64,000 nt of DNA from Saccharopolyspora gloriosae (GTDB lineage: Bacteria > Actinomycetota > Actinomycetes > Mycobacteriales > Pseudonocardiaceae). The notes beneath the pieces are model-generated. The model saw nothing but the letters and a program-made list of their open reading frames with translations, searched no databases and was not told the origin of the DNA. Position numbers and translations under genes: made by a program. Of the stretch, positions 34,701 through 44,366 are shown in pieces; position 1 is the stretch's first letter; each line of letters begins with the position of its first letter. Location of the stretch: NCBI RefSeq assembly GCF_014203325.1, contig NZ_JACHIV010000001.1:2295501-2359500 (forward strand), in the 5' to 3' direction.

Positions 34701-36476
34701 TCAGGCTCCGCGCTCGGGTAAGTCCACAATGGACCCTCCGAGCACGTCGATGCGGGAACCGGCGGCGTCGGGGAGCACTCCGGTCTCGCGCGGGTCGTAG
34801 CCGGTGACGGTGATCTGGACGCGGTGCCCTGCCCGCACCTGGTAGGAGGTCGGCAGCATCGCGAAGTGCAGCCGGGCCGATTCGCCCGGCGCGACGGGAT
34901 CGGCGTCGGCGGCGTACGCGCGGTGCCACGGCACGCCGGCGGGCAGCGCGTACGGCGCGCGGTGCTCGGCGCGCAGCGACACCTGCTGGCGGCCCTCGGT
35001 GATGACCGTCGTGGAACCGTCCGGGGCGACGTCCTCCAGGTACGCGAACACGTCCGCGTCGGAGCGGTTCACCCGCACCGTCAGGTCCGCCACGGGGGTG
35101 CCGGTGAGCTCGACGTCGCGGTCCAGCACCGGGCCGGTCCAGCTCGTGCCGCTGCCGGGGATGTGGCAGGGCTGGATCGTGGAGCCGCTGCCCGGGTCCT
35201 CGGGGCATTCGAGGGACGGATTCACCGCGATGGTGCGGGAACCGGGGGCGTTCGAGCCGAGCACGCCGTCGCCGCCCAGCGCGGTGGGTTTCGGCGCGGT
35301 GCCGGAAGGCGGCCAGGTCTCGGCGGTCTTCCACTCCAGGCCGGTCGCGTCGGCCGCGTCCGAGCGGGGGGTGGCGTAGTGGATGCGCGGTTCCCGCTCG
35401 ATGCCGGTGTCGAGGTCCTTGAGGTGCTGGTCGAAGAACCGGTGCGCCTCCTCGACGAGGCCGAAACCGGCGTTCTCGCAGTGCTTCCACGGCCCGATCA
35501 GCAGCCGCGAACCGGGCACGTTGAGCACCGTCGCGATGCCCTGTCCGCGCAGCTCGTCGTGCCAGCCGCCGACCACGTAGACCGGGACGCCGGAAGAGCG
35601 GATCTGATCGGCGTACGAACCGGCGCTGCCCTCCGACCAGAACCGCGACCCCACCAGCGGGGAGAAGTCGTCCCGGTGCGGCATGCCGCGCCACATCTGC
35701 GCCAGCGGCGTGGACTCCTGGTGCTCGATCGCCGCCTGCCGCAGCAGGACCTTGCCCTCGTCGCCGTCGACGGGCCGGTTCGCGAGGTCCTGCTCCACGG
35801 TGCGGGACGGGCCGAAACCCCACTGGGCGGAGATGCCGCCGGGCCGCCACGCGTCGTACTTGTCCCAGGAGAAGCACCCCGCCAGCACCGCCTTGAGGTG
35901 CGGCGGGCGGACGGTGAGCGCGTGCATCGCGGCGTCGCCGGTGTTGGAGCAGCCGTAGATGCCGACGTCCCCGCTGGACCAGCTCTGCGCGGCGAGCCAC
36001 TCGGTGACCTCGTAGGCGTCGGCGGCCTCGATGCGGTCGTTGTAGCCGCGGCGGGCGCCGAACGACTGGCCGTTGCCGCGCCGCGCCACCTGCGCGACGA
36101 CGTAGCCGTGGTCGGTGAGCTCGGGAATCGTCTGGATGCCGCCCGTCTTCGGTCCCGCGCCGTCCTCCGGTTTCCGGTCGATGGACAGGCTGTGCTGCCA
36201 CAGCACCGGGAACTCGCCCGGGGCCGCGGACCCGTGCACGGCGGGTCGGTCGAGGCGGATCGCCAACCGGGTTCCGTCGCGCATCGGCAGGTAGAAGGAC
36301 TCCGTGACGCGGTCGGTGAACGTCGGCTCCGGCCGGTAGGTGCCGAAGGTCGACGCCGCGTTCCGGTCGGCGTCGCCGGGGACGGTGACCAGCAGCAGGA
36401 CCGCCGAGCCGACGAGGGCGAGCGCCCCGCCGAGCAGCGCGGCCCGTCGGCGGCCGGACGAGGGAGATCTGGGCAT
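34701..36476 (-). CDS. Exported X-Pro dipeptidyl-peptidase/CocE-type hydrolase (S15)
   Basis: A 591-residue protein with an N-terminal membrane anchor or uncleaved signal (RRAALLGGALALVGSAVLLL). The hydrolase domain carries the nucleophile in VGIYGCSNTGD near residue 165, the Asp segment VVGGWHDELRG near 290 and the His segment GPWKHCEN near 320. A C-terminal jelly-roll domain typical of S15 enzymes follows. It acts outside the cell on peptides, amides or esters. GGAGGA precedes the ATG. Its genomic companions suggest release of amino-acid-type substrates for the importer upstream, which is inference. Confidence 0.85.
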   Translation of the reverse strand: MPRSPSSGRRRAALLGGALALVGSAVLLLVTVPGDADRNAASTFGTYRPEPTFTDRVTESFYLPMRDGTRLAIRLDRPAVHGSAAPGEFPVLWQHSLSIDRKPEDGAGPKTGGIQTIPELTDHGYVVAQVARRGNGQSFGARRGYNDRIEAADAYEVTEWLAAQSWSSGDVGIYGCSNTGDAAMHALTVRPPHLKAVLAGCFSWDKYDAWRPGGISAQWGFGPSRTVEQDLANRPVDGDEGKVLLRQAAIEHQESTPLAQMWRGMPHRDDFSPLVGSRFWSEGSAGSYADQIRSSGVPVYVVGGWHDELRGQGIATVLNVPGSRLLIGPWKHCENAGFGLVEEAHRFFDQHLKDLDTGIEREPRIHYATPRSDAADATGLEWKTAETWPPSGTAPKPTALGGDGVLGSNAPGSRTIAVNPSLECPEDPGSGSTIQPCHIPGSGTSWTGPVLDRDVELTGTPVADLTVRVNRSDADVFAYLEDVAPDGSTTVITEGRQQVSLRAEHRAPYALPAGVPWHRAYAADADPVAPGESARLHFAMLPTSYQVRAGHRVQITVTGYDPRETGVLPDAAGSRIDVLGGSIVDLPERGA

Positions 36477-36583
36477 GGGTCCTCCGTGCAGCGATCGTTG
36501 GTGCAGGGGATTGGTGTTGCGCCGTAACGGATTCGGGTGTGCGCTCACCCGGGAACCCTTTCCAGGGGCCGATTTCCGCAGTC

Positions 36584-37855
36584 TCAGGACGTCGTGCCGG
36601 GCAGGACGTCGGTTTCGAGCCACGAGCCGACCGCCGTGTCCAGGAACGCCGGATCGGAGCGGCGGGCGTCGACGTTGTCGGCGTGCAGTTCGAGCACCGC
36701 AACACCGGCCGCGCGCAACGCGCGAGTCGTGGCCCAGCTGCCGCGCGCGTCGTCGGAGACCAGGTGCACCACCCCGTGCACGCCGTGCGCCAGCGCTTCC
36801 TTGACGTACCACTCCGCCGACCACGGCGGGGTGTAGAGCTGGTCGGAGAACGCGGCGAACCGGGCGGCCAGGGCGCGCAGCGGATCGTCGCCGTAGCGGA
36901 CGTAGCCGTCGGCGGCGATCGCCAGGTACATCGACCACACGAACACCGCGCCGTAGCGCTCCTGGAAGCGGCGGTAGAAGTCCAGGTCGAACCACAACCC
37001 GCGCCCGATCCACATCAGCCGGGCGCGTTCGCCCTCGCACACCGCCGCACCCGCGCCGACGCGCTCGGCGACGTCGTCGTGCAGCCGCTTCGCCGCGTCC
37101 CGCGCCCACGTGGTGCCGCGGTGCCACTGCGGGATCATCACGGCGGGGATGCCGTCGGTGACCGCGATCGGGCACGGACGGGCGGTGGCGATCAGGTCGC
37201 GGGAGCGGCGGTTCCACTCCTCCTGCTCGTTGACCAGCGCCATCACCTCCGTGAAGCGCTGCTGCGAGAAGCGGCGGCCCGTCGTGGTCTCCAGGAAGCG
37301 GATGAGGCCTTCGAGCTCACCGGTCATGAGGTCGATGCGGTCCCGCCCGATCGCCTCCTCCCAGCGGTGCGGCATCAGCTCCCACCAGCGTTCCGGCACC
37401 GAGTCGGCGGCGGCGCTCTCCAACGGGTAGAAGGTGACGCCGGGCTGCTCGCCCCACACGTCGAAGATCTTCCGGGAGGCGTCGCCGGTGGTCTCGGCGA
37501 GCACGATCGACGGCATCGGCAGCCCACCCCACGGCGCCGAACCCGGATCGGGGTCGAACGCGCTGCCCAGCGACGTGGAGCTGTACTGCTCGGTGTAGTC
37601 GGGGTAGCCGCGGTCGCGCAGCCGCGCGAGGTGCTCGGGGGTGCGGCGCTTGGCGGCGACGATGGACGCCCACCACTGGTTGACGACGTACGGGATGCCC
37701 ATGGCGCGGAAGACCTCCTGCGGGGCGTCCGCGTTGACCAGGGCCAGCGGGGAGCCCGCCGCGACCTCGCGGTGCAGCTCGGCGAACCACTCGCGCTGGT
37801 GGGCCGTGGCCGCGGCGGCGCTGGGCAGCCGGTCCTTCCTGGCCGGTGCGCTCAT
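36584..37855 (-). CDS. 2-hydroxyacyl-CoA dehydratase-like subunit lacking Fe-S cysteines
   Basis: A 423-residue protein of the HGD-D family (HgdB/FldB/BcrC fold): PLALVNADAPQEVFRAMGIPYVVNQWW at the N-terminus, then the alpha/beta domain and a C-terminal GVVHLVSDDARGSW strand. Canonical subunits hold a 4Fe-4S cluster with three Cys. Here the equivalent sites read YSSTSLGSAF, LAETTGDAS and SDDARGS, so all three appear lost. Only two Cys exist, elsewhere. Its ATG overlaps the stop of the sister subunit (ATGA), implying a stoichiometric complex. It may be a structural partner or have a new chemistry. Confidence 0.75.
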   Translation of the reverse strand: MSAPARKDRLPSAAAATAHQREWFAELHREVAAGSPLALVNADAPQEVFRAMGIPYVVNQWWASIVAAKRRTPEHLARLRDRGYPDYTEQYSSTSLGSAFDPDPGSAPWGGLPMPSIVLAETTGDASRKIFDVWGEQPGVTFYPLESAAADSVPERWWELMPHRWEEAIGRDRIDLMTGELEGLIRFLETTTGRRFSQQRFTEVMALVNEQEEWNRRSRDLIATARPCPIAVTDGIPAVMIPQWHRGTTWARDAAKRLHDDVAERVGAGAAVCEGERARLMWIGRGLWFDLDFYRRFQERYGAVFVWSMYLAIAADGYVRYGDDPLRALAARFAAFSDQLYTPPWSAEWYVKEALAHGVHGVVHLVSDDARGSWATTRALRAAGVAVLELHADNVDARRSDPAFLDTAVGSWLETDVLPGTTS

Positions 37856-39018
37856 CGGGTCACCTCCGCCGGGGCGCGGAGTTCGGCGAGGGCGCGATCC
37901 AGCTCGCGCGGGTCGATCTCCCCGTACGGCTGGCGTTCCACGATCGCCGACGGCACGTCCACCGCCGCGCGCTGCGCGGGGAAGTCCCACGGCGGGGCGT
38001 CGTCGTACCGGCGCACGTAGCTCAGCAGACCTTCGGCGCCGCGGTCGCGCACGGCCGCGCGGGTGTGCGCGGCGCGGTCGCGGATCGACGCGCGCGGCGC
38101 GGCCGGACCCGCGAACTGGTAGCGCTCGGCGACGGCGAGTTCGGTGGGGGCGCCGACGTCGTGCGCGGACAGCAGGTCGCCGCGGTCGTGGTCCTCGCCG
38201 ACCACGAGCAGACCCGCTCCTTCCAGCGCCTCGTAGACCTCGGGGGAGTCGTGGCTGCTGCCGGTGAGGTGGATCGGATGTCCGGTGCGGGGTTCCCGCG
38301 TCCGCAGTTCGGCCAGCAGGTCGCGCAGCAGGTTTTCCGCCCGATCCACCGGGAGCGAGTTCGCGGCCCGCACCACGCCCAGCGCCTCGGTGCCGGTGAG
38401 CCTGCGCTGCCCCGGTCCGCGAAGATCACCGACCCGGCGCAGCAGACCGCGCACCCGGTCGTGCGCGGCGACGGCGGCGGCGAACGCGTCGTCGGAGATC
38501 GGGTCGCCCGTCAGTTCTCCCAGCCACGCGCGGAATTCCCGGACCTTCGCCAGCACGTAGCGGGTGGTGGTCCGGTGCGGGAGGTGCAGCACGTCCACCA
38601 GCTGCAGCGGCGGGATCGGCACCTCGGGTTCGACCCGCCGCAGCTCGCGGAGCACGTAGAACAGCCGCAGCGAGGCCTCGCAGTCCCGCGAGACGACGAG
38701 CGCGTCCAGCCGACCGTAAGCGCCGTCGAGCAGCCGGGTGAGCACCGAGCACGCGACGGGGTCGAGCCCGCCGCCGAGGTAGCCGCGGCCGAGCTCGGCG
38801 TCCTCGGCGGGCGATCCCGCCAGCCGCACCGGAAGCATCCAGGCGGCCGTCAGCAGCTCCACCGGAACGTCGGCCCCGACGTACCCCGCCACCGGCGCGG
38901 CGGCGTCGGTGCGAGCGGGGAGAACGCCGGGCGCGTCCTCGGCCGCCGGGTGCCGGGGCGCGGCGCCTCCGGGGGGCGCGGCGGCGTGGTCGAGAAGCGC
39001 GGCGAGAGCGGCGGACAT
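37852..39018 (-). CDS. 2-hydroxyacyl-CoA dehydratase-like subunit, Cys-Cys-His cluster site
   Basis: A 388-residue sister subunit with clearer family features: LLTAAWMLPVRLAG, DPVACSVLTRLLDGAYGRLD (Cys90), VVSRDCEASLRLFYVL (Cys113), then LQLVDVLHLPHRTTTRYVL. The third ligand site, usually DDxCxG, reads GEDHDRG with His277. So two Cys are kept and the third appears replaced by His. GGAGGA precedes the ATG. These enzymes remove water from 2-hydroxyacyl-CoA and normally need an ATP-driven activase and no oxygen. No activase gene is visible nearby. Confidence 0.8.
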   Translation of the reverse strand: MSAALAALLDHAAAPPGGAAPRHPAAEDAPGVLPARTDAAAPVAGYVGADVPVELLTAAWMLPVRLAGSPAEDAELGRGYLGGGLDPVACSVLTRLLDGAYGRLDALVVSRDCEASLRLFYVLRELRRVEPEVPIPPLQLVDVLHLPHRTTTRYVLAKVREFRAWLGELTGDPISDDAFAAAVAAHDRVRGLLRRVGDLRGPGQRRLTGTEALGVVRAANSLPVDRAENLLRDLLAELRTREPRTGHPIHLTGSSHDSPEVYEALEGAGLLVVGEDHDRGDLLSAHDVGAPTELAVAERYQFAGPAAPRASIRDRAAHTRAAVRDRGAEGLLSYVRRYDDAPPWDFPAQRAAVDVPSAIVERQPYGEIDPRELDRALAELRAPAEVTR

Positions 39019-39066
39019 GGGAGTCCTCCCATCGATGGTGCGTGGGTCTCACCCGAATCCCCTGTG

Positions 39067-39221
39067 GGCTTCCGCGATTTCGCGGGGAATTGAATGCCCC
39101 CGGCGTGTCGGACGTTCGGGGTGGACGAACGTTCTCCCTCGTCGGAACGGGGGAGCGAAGGGGGATTCGGGGGTGTCACCTCGTTCGGGTGGTGCGATTT
39201 CTCGCGAAATCGCGGGAAGCC
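39067..39221. repeat. Long inverted repeat between CoA-transferase and dehydratase genes
   Basis: The arm at 39067-39084 (GGCTTCCGCGATTTCGCG) pairs with 39203-39221 (CGCGAAATCGCGGGAAGCC) with one bulged base. The loop is about 120 bp and contains further G-rich segments. It differs from the common repeat family of this window. It could end or attenuate the long upstream operon, or be an unrelated element. Confidence 0.6.
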
Positions 39222-39241
39222 GAAGCAGGTGTGAACAAGGG

Positions 39242-40480
39242 TCAGATGACGGAATCCGCCGTGAGGGCGGTGAGTTCTTCGTCGGTGTAGCCGAGGAGGT
39301 CGCGGTAGACGTGGTCGTTGTGCTCGCCGAGGGCGGGAGCGGGTGAGTCGAGTCCGACCGAGGCGCCGGAGAAGGTGATCGGCAGCCCGGTCGCCGACAG
39401 GTCCGCACCGGTGTCGTGGCGGGGGTGGGTGATCGGCACGACCTCGCGGCGTCGCCGCACCAGCGGGTCGCGCACGGCGTCCTTCGGATCGCGGACCTCG
39501 GCGGCGGGCACGCCCTCGGCGGAGAGGCGCTCGATCACCTCCGCCTTCGGCAGGTCCCGGCACCAGTCGCGGATGAGGTCGTGCAGCTCGTCGGCCCGCC
39601 GCACCCGTTGGTCGCGGGTGCGGAAGTCCGCTTCGGCCACGAGGTCCGCGCGGCCCATCGCGCGCAGCACCCCGTGGGCGAACGCGTCGGTCGGCGCGCA
39701 CAACGCGATGTGCCCGTCGGCGACCGGCAGGATCCCGAACGGCGCGAGCCGCGGCACCATCGACCCGGTGCGCTGCGGCATCCCCACGGCTTCGAAGGCG
39801 TCGAACGGCTCGCAGGCGACCAGCGAGGTCAGCGCGCCGAGCATCGACACGTCCACGTGCTGGCCCTGCCCGGTCGTCTCGGCCTGCAGCAGCGCCGAGA
39901 CGGTGCCGATCACGGCGAACATCGGCGCCAGCATGTCCCCGATCGGCAGCCCGAAGCGCACCGGGTCGCCGTCGGGTTCACCGGCGGTCATCATCACCCC
40001 GGACAGCGCCTGGATGATCGAGTCCATGGCCTTGCCGGAGCCGGGGCCGCCTTGCGCGCCGAACCCGCTGATCGAGGTGTAGATCAGCCGCGGGTTGATC
40101 TCCCGCACCGAGTCGTAGTCGATGCCCAGCCTGCCGGTGACGCCGGGCGAGTAGTTCTCCACGAGCACGTCGGCGTCGCGCACGAGGTCGGTGAACACCG
40201 ATTTCGCCCGCGGATCCTTGAGGTTGAGCGTGACGCTGAGCTTCCCCCGCCCGCGCACCAGCATCGACACCGACATGTCGTCGTCGTGCCTGCGCGACAT
40301 CGCGAGCCCGTCCTTGCCGACGTACGGGGAGTTGTTGCGCGAGGTGTCCCCGCCGGTGGCGGGGTTCTCCACCTTGATCACGGTCGCGCCGAGCCCGGCG
40401 AGCAGCAGCGTCGCGTAGGGGCCGGCGAGCGCGGTGGTCAGGTCGATGACGGTGCGCCCGGCGAGCGGCTGGTCGGTCAT
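39242..40480 (-). CDS. Class III (CaiB/Frc/FldA-type) CoA-transferase
   Basis: A 412-residue enzyme that moves CoA between carboxylic acids through an aspartyl-CoA thioester. VIDLTTALAGPYATLLLAGLGATVIKVENP at the N-terminus, VENYSPGV, and the catalytic Asp in FGLPIGDMLAPMFAVIG near residue 170 match the family. The ATG overlaps the CapA-like stop (ATGA). With the two downstream dehydratase-like subunits it reproduces the FldA-FldB-FldC order of phenyllactate fermentation. The natural acid is unknown. Confidence 0.88.
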   Translation of the reverse strand: MTDQPLAGRTVIDLTTALAGPYATLLLAGLGATVIKVENPATGGDTSRNNSPYVGKDGLAMSRRHDDDMSVSMLVRGRGKLSVTLNLKDPRAKSVFTDLVRDADVLVENYSPGVTGRLGIDYDSVREINPRLIYTSISGFGAQGGPGSGKAMDSIIQALSGVMMTAGEPDGDPVRFGLPIGDMLAPMFAVIGTVSALLQAETTGQGQHVDVSMLGALTSLVACEPFDAFEAVGMPQRTGSMVPRLAPFGILPVADGHIALCAPTDAFAHGVLRAMGRADLVAEADFRTRDQRVRRADELHDLIRDWCRDLPKAEVIERLSAEGVPAAEVRDPKDAVRDPLVRRRREVVPITHPRHDTGADLSATGLPITFSGASVGLDSPAPALGEHNDHVYRDLLGYTDEELTALTADSVI

Positions 40481-41625
40481 GAGGTCCTCTCTGCGGTGCG
40501 GCGGGTCGCGGTGATGACGACGTCGTCGTCGCGGCGGGTGAACGTGCCGTTGAGCCGTGCCGCGGCGGTGATCCGCTCGACGTAGTCGAGGACGCCGCGC
40601 CCGTCGGGGGAGTCGGCCGCGAGCGGTACCGGCCGCCCGGCGTCGTCGATCCGGCACGGCACCAGGCCCGCCTCGACGAGCCCGTCGCGGTCGAAGCGGC
40701 AGGTGGCCACGACGGTGTTCCGGCTCTCCGGGTGGAACGGGTAGTACGGCATGTCCGGGTCGGGAGCGAAGCCGTAGAGCGCGGTGCGCTTCGCGGCCCA
40801 CGCGGCGCGTTCGGCGTTGTCCCCGCCGGTCGGGGTGAGCGCGCGGGTGACGGTGACGAAGTTGCCGAGCCCGTGGAAGATGGGCTTGCCGCGATGCACT
40901 TCGACGCCGCGCATGATGTGCGCGTGGTGGCCGAACACGGCGTCCGCGCCGGCGTCGATCGCGGCCCGCGCCACCGGCCCTTCGTACATGGCCACGGCGG
41001 CCGGGGTGTGCCCGACGCCCTTGTGCAACCCGACCAGCACCACGTCCGCTTCGGCGCGCAGCCGCGCGACGTCTTCGGCCATGGCTTCCAGGCCGTCGGG
41101 GTCGGCGAAGGTGTAGACGCGTGGCGGCCCGCCGGGGCTGGCGTGGTCGAGCTCGTAGTGGGTGAGCACGTGCAGGTAGGCGCAGCCCGCTTTCCGCGAG
41201 GTGGCCCAGGATTCGCGCGGGCCGACGCAGTTGTAGGACAGCACGCCGATCCGCAGCCCGCCGCGTTCCACGACGGCCGGGGCGCGGGCCTCGGCGAGGT
41301 CGGCGCCCGCTCCCGTCGGCACGAGCCCGGCGGCCCGCGCGTGGGCGGCGGTGTCGATCACCCCGGCCTCACCGGCGTCGAAGATGTGGTTGCCCGCCAG
41401 CGTGACCACGTCGAACCCGGCGTCGGCGAGCGCGCCGAGCGCGGCGGGATCGGCCGGTGGCGCGGGCACGTCGGTGCTGACCTGCACGGTGCTCGTGGAG
41501 TGCGGCACCTCGACCTGGCCGATGGTGACGTCGGCGTCGCGCAGCAGCGGTGCCGACGGCGCGAGGAACGAGGCGGGGTCGGGTTCGTCGAGGATGAGGT
41601 CGCCGACCGCGGCGATGGTGATCAC
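40477..41625 (-). CDS. CapA-family metallophosphoesterase-like protein
   Basis: A 382-residue protein of the CapA (poly-gamma-glutamate synthesis) fold: [14 protein letters not shown] at the N-terminus, [16 protein letters not shown] near residue 88, [12 protein letters not shown] and [29 protein letters not shown]. The metal-binding Asp/Asn/His set looks intact. No signal peptide, unlike capsule CapA. The GTG start overlaps the ATPase stop. Its place between an amino-acid importer and a CoA-transferase suggests amide or gamma-glutamyl chemistry on an amino acid, but this is speculative. Confidence 0.83.
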   Translation of the reverse strand: MITIAAVGDLILDEPDPASFLAPSAPLLRDADVTIGQVEVPHSTSTVQVSTDVPAPPADPAALGALADAGFDVVTLAGNHIFDAGEAGVIDTAAHARAAGLVPTGAGADLAEARAPAVVERGGLRIGVLSYNCVGPRESWATSRKAGCAYLHVLTHYELDHASPGGPPRVYTFADPDGLEAMAEDVARLRAEADVVLVGLHKGVGHTPAAVAMYEGPVARAAIDAGADAVFGHHAHIMRGVEVHRGKPIFHGLGNFVTVTRALTPTGGDNAERAAWAAKRTALYGFAPDPDMPYYPFHPESRNTVVATCRFDRDGLVEAGLVPCRIDDAGRPVPLAADSPDGRGVLDYVERITAAARLNGTFTRRDDDVVITATRRTAERTS

Positions 41626-42401
41626 GAACGCACCTCCTGGGAGTGGTGGCGGGACAGGAAGGCCCGCAGCCGTGGGCTCTTGGGCGCGCCGAACATGTCG
41701 GCGGGCGGCCCGGATTCGACGATCCGGCCCGCTTCCATGAACACGCAGCGGTCGGCGATCTCGCGGGCGAAGTTCATCTCGTGGGTGACCACGACCATCG
41801 TCAGGCCGTCGCCCGCGAGCCCGCGCAGCACGCCCAGCACCTCGTCGACGAGTTCGGGGTCGAGCGCGCTGGTCGGTTCGTCGAACAGCATGATCCGCGG
41901 CCGGGTGGCCAGCGCCCGCGCGATCGCCACCCGCTGCTGCTGGCCGCCGGAGAGCCGCCGCGGGTAGTCGTGCAGCTTTTCGCCGAGCCCGACCCGCTCC
42001 AGCAGCGCGGTGGCGTCCCGTTCGGCGTCGGCGCGGTCGCGGCCGTGCACCCGGCGGGGTGCTTCGGTGACGTTGCGCAGCACGCTGAAGTGCGGGAACA
42101 GGTTGAACTGCTGGAAGACCATGCCCACCTTGCGGCGCTGCGCGGCGGCACCGGCCGGGCTCAGCGCCCGCAGCCCGCCGCGGTGCTCCTCGTGGCCGAG
42201 CAGTTCGCCGTCGAGGTACATCGCGCCGCCGTCGATCGACTCCAGCTGGTGGGCGCAGCGCACCAGCGTCGACTTGCCGGAGCCGGACGGGCCGATGACC
42301 ACCACGACTTCGCCTTCGGCCACGTCGAGGTCGATCCCGTCGAGCGCGGCGTGCGAGCCGAACCTCTTGGTGACGCCGCGCATCCGCAGCACGGGGCTCA
42401 T
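41622..42401 (-). CDS. Polar amino-acid ABC transporter, ATPase (GlnQ-like)
   Basis: A 259-residue importer ATPase: Walker [14 protein letters not shown] near residue 37, Q-loop [18 protein letters not shown], signature [16 protein letters not shown] near 149 and Walker [14 protein letters not shown]. The [10 protein letters not shown] segment is typical of PAAT amino-acid systems. The ATG overlaps the permease stop by 4 bp, and its own stop overlaps the CapA-like gene. Confidence 0.92.
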   Translation of the reverse strand: MSPVLRMRGVTKRFGSHAALDGIDLDVAEGEVVVVIGPSGSGKSTLVRCAHQLESIDGGAMYLDGELLGHEEHRGGLRALSPAGAAAQRRKVGMVFQQFNLFPHFSVLRNVTEAPRRVHGRDRADAERDATALLERVGLGEKLHDYPRRLSGGQQQRVAIARALATRPRIMLFDEPTSALDPELVDEVLGVLRGLAGDGLTMVVVTHEMNFAREIADRCVFMEAGRIVESGPPADMFGAPKSPRLRAFLSRHHSQEVRS

Positions 42402-43279
42402 GCGGACCCTCCTTCGTGGACTTCGCGGAGGTGCCCGCGGGCGACGCGCCGTTCGAGGCGGCGCTGGCCGATGGTGAGCAGCGTGACGACGGCGAGGTAC
42501 CAGAAGCAGGCGACCAGCAGCATCGGCACGATCTCGTAGGTCTGGTTGTAGATGACCTGCACGGCGTGCAGCAGGTCGTTCATCGCGATCACCGAGACCA
42601 GCGCCGTTCCCTTGAGGACGCTGATGAACTGGCTGCCGCTCGGCGGGATGATCACCCGCAGAGCTTGCGGGAGCACGATCCGGAAGAACGTCTGGCCGGG
42701 CGTGAAGCCCATCGCGCAGGCCGCTTCGCGCTGGCCCTGGTCGATGCCCAGCACCCCGGCGCGGATGATCTCGGCGAGGTAGGCGGACTCGACCAGCGAC
42801 AGCCCGATGACGCCCGCGGTCAGCGGGGTGATGAGCTCGTTGGTGTCCCAGCTCAGCAGCTCGGGTCCGAACGGCACGCCGATGCTCATCTCCGGCAGCA
42901 GGTACGCCAGGTTGAACCAGAAGATCAGCTGCACCAGCGGCGGAATGCCCCGGAAGAGCCCGACGTAGAGCGTCGCGGCCCACCGGAACGGGCCGAAGTC
43001 GGACAGCTGCGCGGCCGCCAGCACCGCCCCGAGCACCAGGCCGATGGCCATCGCCAGCACCGCCAGCAGCACGGTGGTGCCGAGCCCGGCCAGCACCGAG
43101 GGCGCGAACAGGTGCGCGGCGACGACGTCCCACTGGAAGCGCTCGTTGGTGATCAGGAAGGCGACCAGGCGCGCGGCGAGCAGCGCCAGCACCGCTCCCG
43201 CCACCCAGCGCCAGGGCCGGATCCGGCCGTGCGCGGTGGCGACGTCGTGGCGGTCCGCGGCGGCGGTGGGGGCGCTCAT
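42398..43279 (-). CDS. Polar amino-acid ABC transporter, permease (HisM/GlnP-like)
   Basis: A 293-residue membrane protein with about six helices. The N-terminal [20 protein letters not shown] and [15 protein letters not shown] start the HisQM domain, and the EAA loop [20 protein letters not shown] is present. One permease implies a homodimeric pore. It overlaps both the binding protein and the ATPase genes by 4 bp. Confidence 0.92.
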   Translation of the reverse strand: MSAPTAAADRHDVATAHGRIRPWRWVAGAVLALLAARLVAFLITNERFQWDVVAAHLFAPSVLAGLGTTVLLAVLAMAIGLVLGAVLAAAQLSDFGPFRWAATLYVGLFRGIPPLVQLIFWFNLAYLLPEMSIGVPFGPELLSWDTNELITPLTAGVIGLSLVESAYLAEIIRAGVLGIDQGQREAACAMGFTPGQTFFRIVLPQALRVIIPPSGSQFISVLKGTALVSVIAMNDLLHAVQVIYNQTYEIVPMLLVACFWYLAVVTLLTIGQRRLERRVARGHLREVHEGGSA

Positions 43280-44181
43280 GCGGGCTTCCCGGCGTTGTAC
43301 TCGGGCGCGGGCACGGTGGCGTCGTCGAGCCCCCACTCGTGCATGATCCGCTGGTAGGTGCCGTCGGCGAACAGCTGCTGGAACGCTTCGTCGAGCACGG
43401 GTCCGAGCCTGCTGAACTCGGCGGTGTAGAGGGCGAGCTTGTCGGCGGTGGCGCCTTGCTGCTCGGTCTGCACGACGTAGTCGTAGGTGTCGTCCTTGGC
43501 TACGAGGTCGATGGCGGCGGCCTGGGTCATCCCGGCGGCTGCGGCGCGTCCGGAGCGGGCGGCGAGCAGCGTGGCGTTGGTGTCGGCGAGTGCGATGGAC
43601 GCGACGGGGGCGCGCCCGGTGCGCTCGCAGTGCGCGGAGAGCTGGTCGAGCTGGTCCTCGACGATGCTGGCGGTGACGACCGCGACGCTCTTGCCGCACA
43701 GCGCATCGGCCGTGGTGATCGGCTCCGCGGTGTTCACGGGGACCGCGTAGGAGGTGCGGGCGGTCATCCAGGTGACGGTGTCGAACTGCTTCTGGCGCGC
43801 GGCGGTCACCTTCACCGGCCCGTTGAAGACGTCGTAGCGGTCCGACAGCATTCCTTGCAGGGCCGCGGGCAGGCTGTCGACGATGATCGTTTCGGTGCGC
43901 ACGCCGAGGATCCGGCTCAGCGCGTCCTGGAAGTCCTTGTCGATGCCGGTGATCGAGCCGTCGGGCCCCACCGTCCGGTAGGGCGGGTGCGAGTCGCCCG
44001 CGAAGCGGATCACGCCTGCTTCCCGGACCGATTCGGGCAGCGCGTCGTAGAGCGCGGCGTTCGAACCGGGAGGCGCGGGCTGGATGGTCTCGGCGCCGCC
44101 GGATCCGCAGCCGGTCAGCGCGAGGGCTGCGGCGGCGAGGACGACCAGCGTCGAGCGGGGTAAGCCGGAGGAAGGGCGCAT
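43276..44181 (-). CDS. Amino-acid-binding lipoprotein of the ABC importer
   Basis: A 301-residue extracellular solute-binding protein, family 3. The lipobox is LALTGC with Cys25. The mature domain has [36 protein letters not shown] and a C-terminal [10 protein letters not shown]. Several ligand positions differ from Gln/His-binding proteins, so a different amino or hydroxy acid is plausible. It is first in the overlapping importer-CapA-CoA-transferase operon and divergent from a PaaX-type repressor. Confidence 0.9.
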   Translation of the reverse strand: MRPSSGLPRSTLVVLAAAALALTGCGSGGAETIQPAPPGSNAALYDALPESVREAGVIRFAGDSHPPYRTVGPDGSITGIDKDFQDALSRILGVRTETIIVDSLPAALQGMLSDRYDVFNGPVKVTAARQKQFDTVTWMTARTSYAVPVNTAEPITTADALCGKSVAVVTASIVEDQLDQLSAHCERTGRAPVASIALADTNATLLAARSGRAAAAGMTQAAAIDLVAKDDTYDYVVQTEQQGATADKLALYTAEFSRLGPVLDEAFQQLFADGTYQRIMHEWGLDDATVPAPEYNAGKPA

Positions 44182-44248
44182 GGCGGTCGTTCTCCCTGCG
44201 TTGGGTCTGTGCCAGGCGTGGTGATCGCGGCCGGGGAACCGATCATTG

Positions 44249-44274
44249 GCGACGATCTAGGTGACGAGCGTCGC
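44249..44274. promoter_or_regulatory. Candidate operator between importer operon and PaaX-type gene
   Basis: The inverted repeat GCGACG/CGTCGC has 14-bp spacing. An outer ATTGG/CCAAT pair extends from 44245 to 44290. It does not match the E. coli PaaX site. Position in the 185-bp divergent gap is the main support. Confidence 0.3.
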
Positions 44275-44366
44275 ATGAGGTGTCTCCAATAGCAAGGTTC
44301 TCGTGCGCCGAGCGGATCGCCCGCGGGCACCGGCACGTAGGCTGCGGCCCGTAGGGAGGAGGGGCG

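Noticed and set aside
34701-37217. One long open frame joining the CocE-type hydrolase with upstream sequence
   Set aside because: The upstream part overlaps the dehydratase-like gene in another frame; a good start with GGAGGA exists at 36476.
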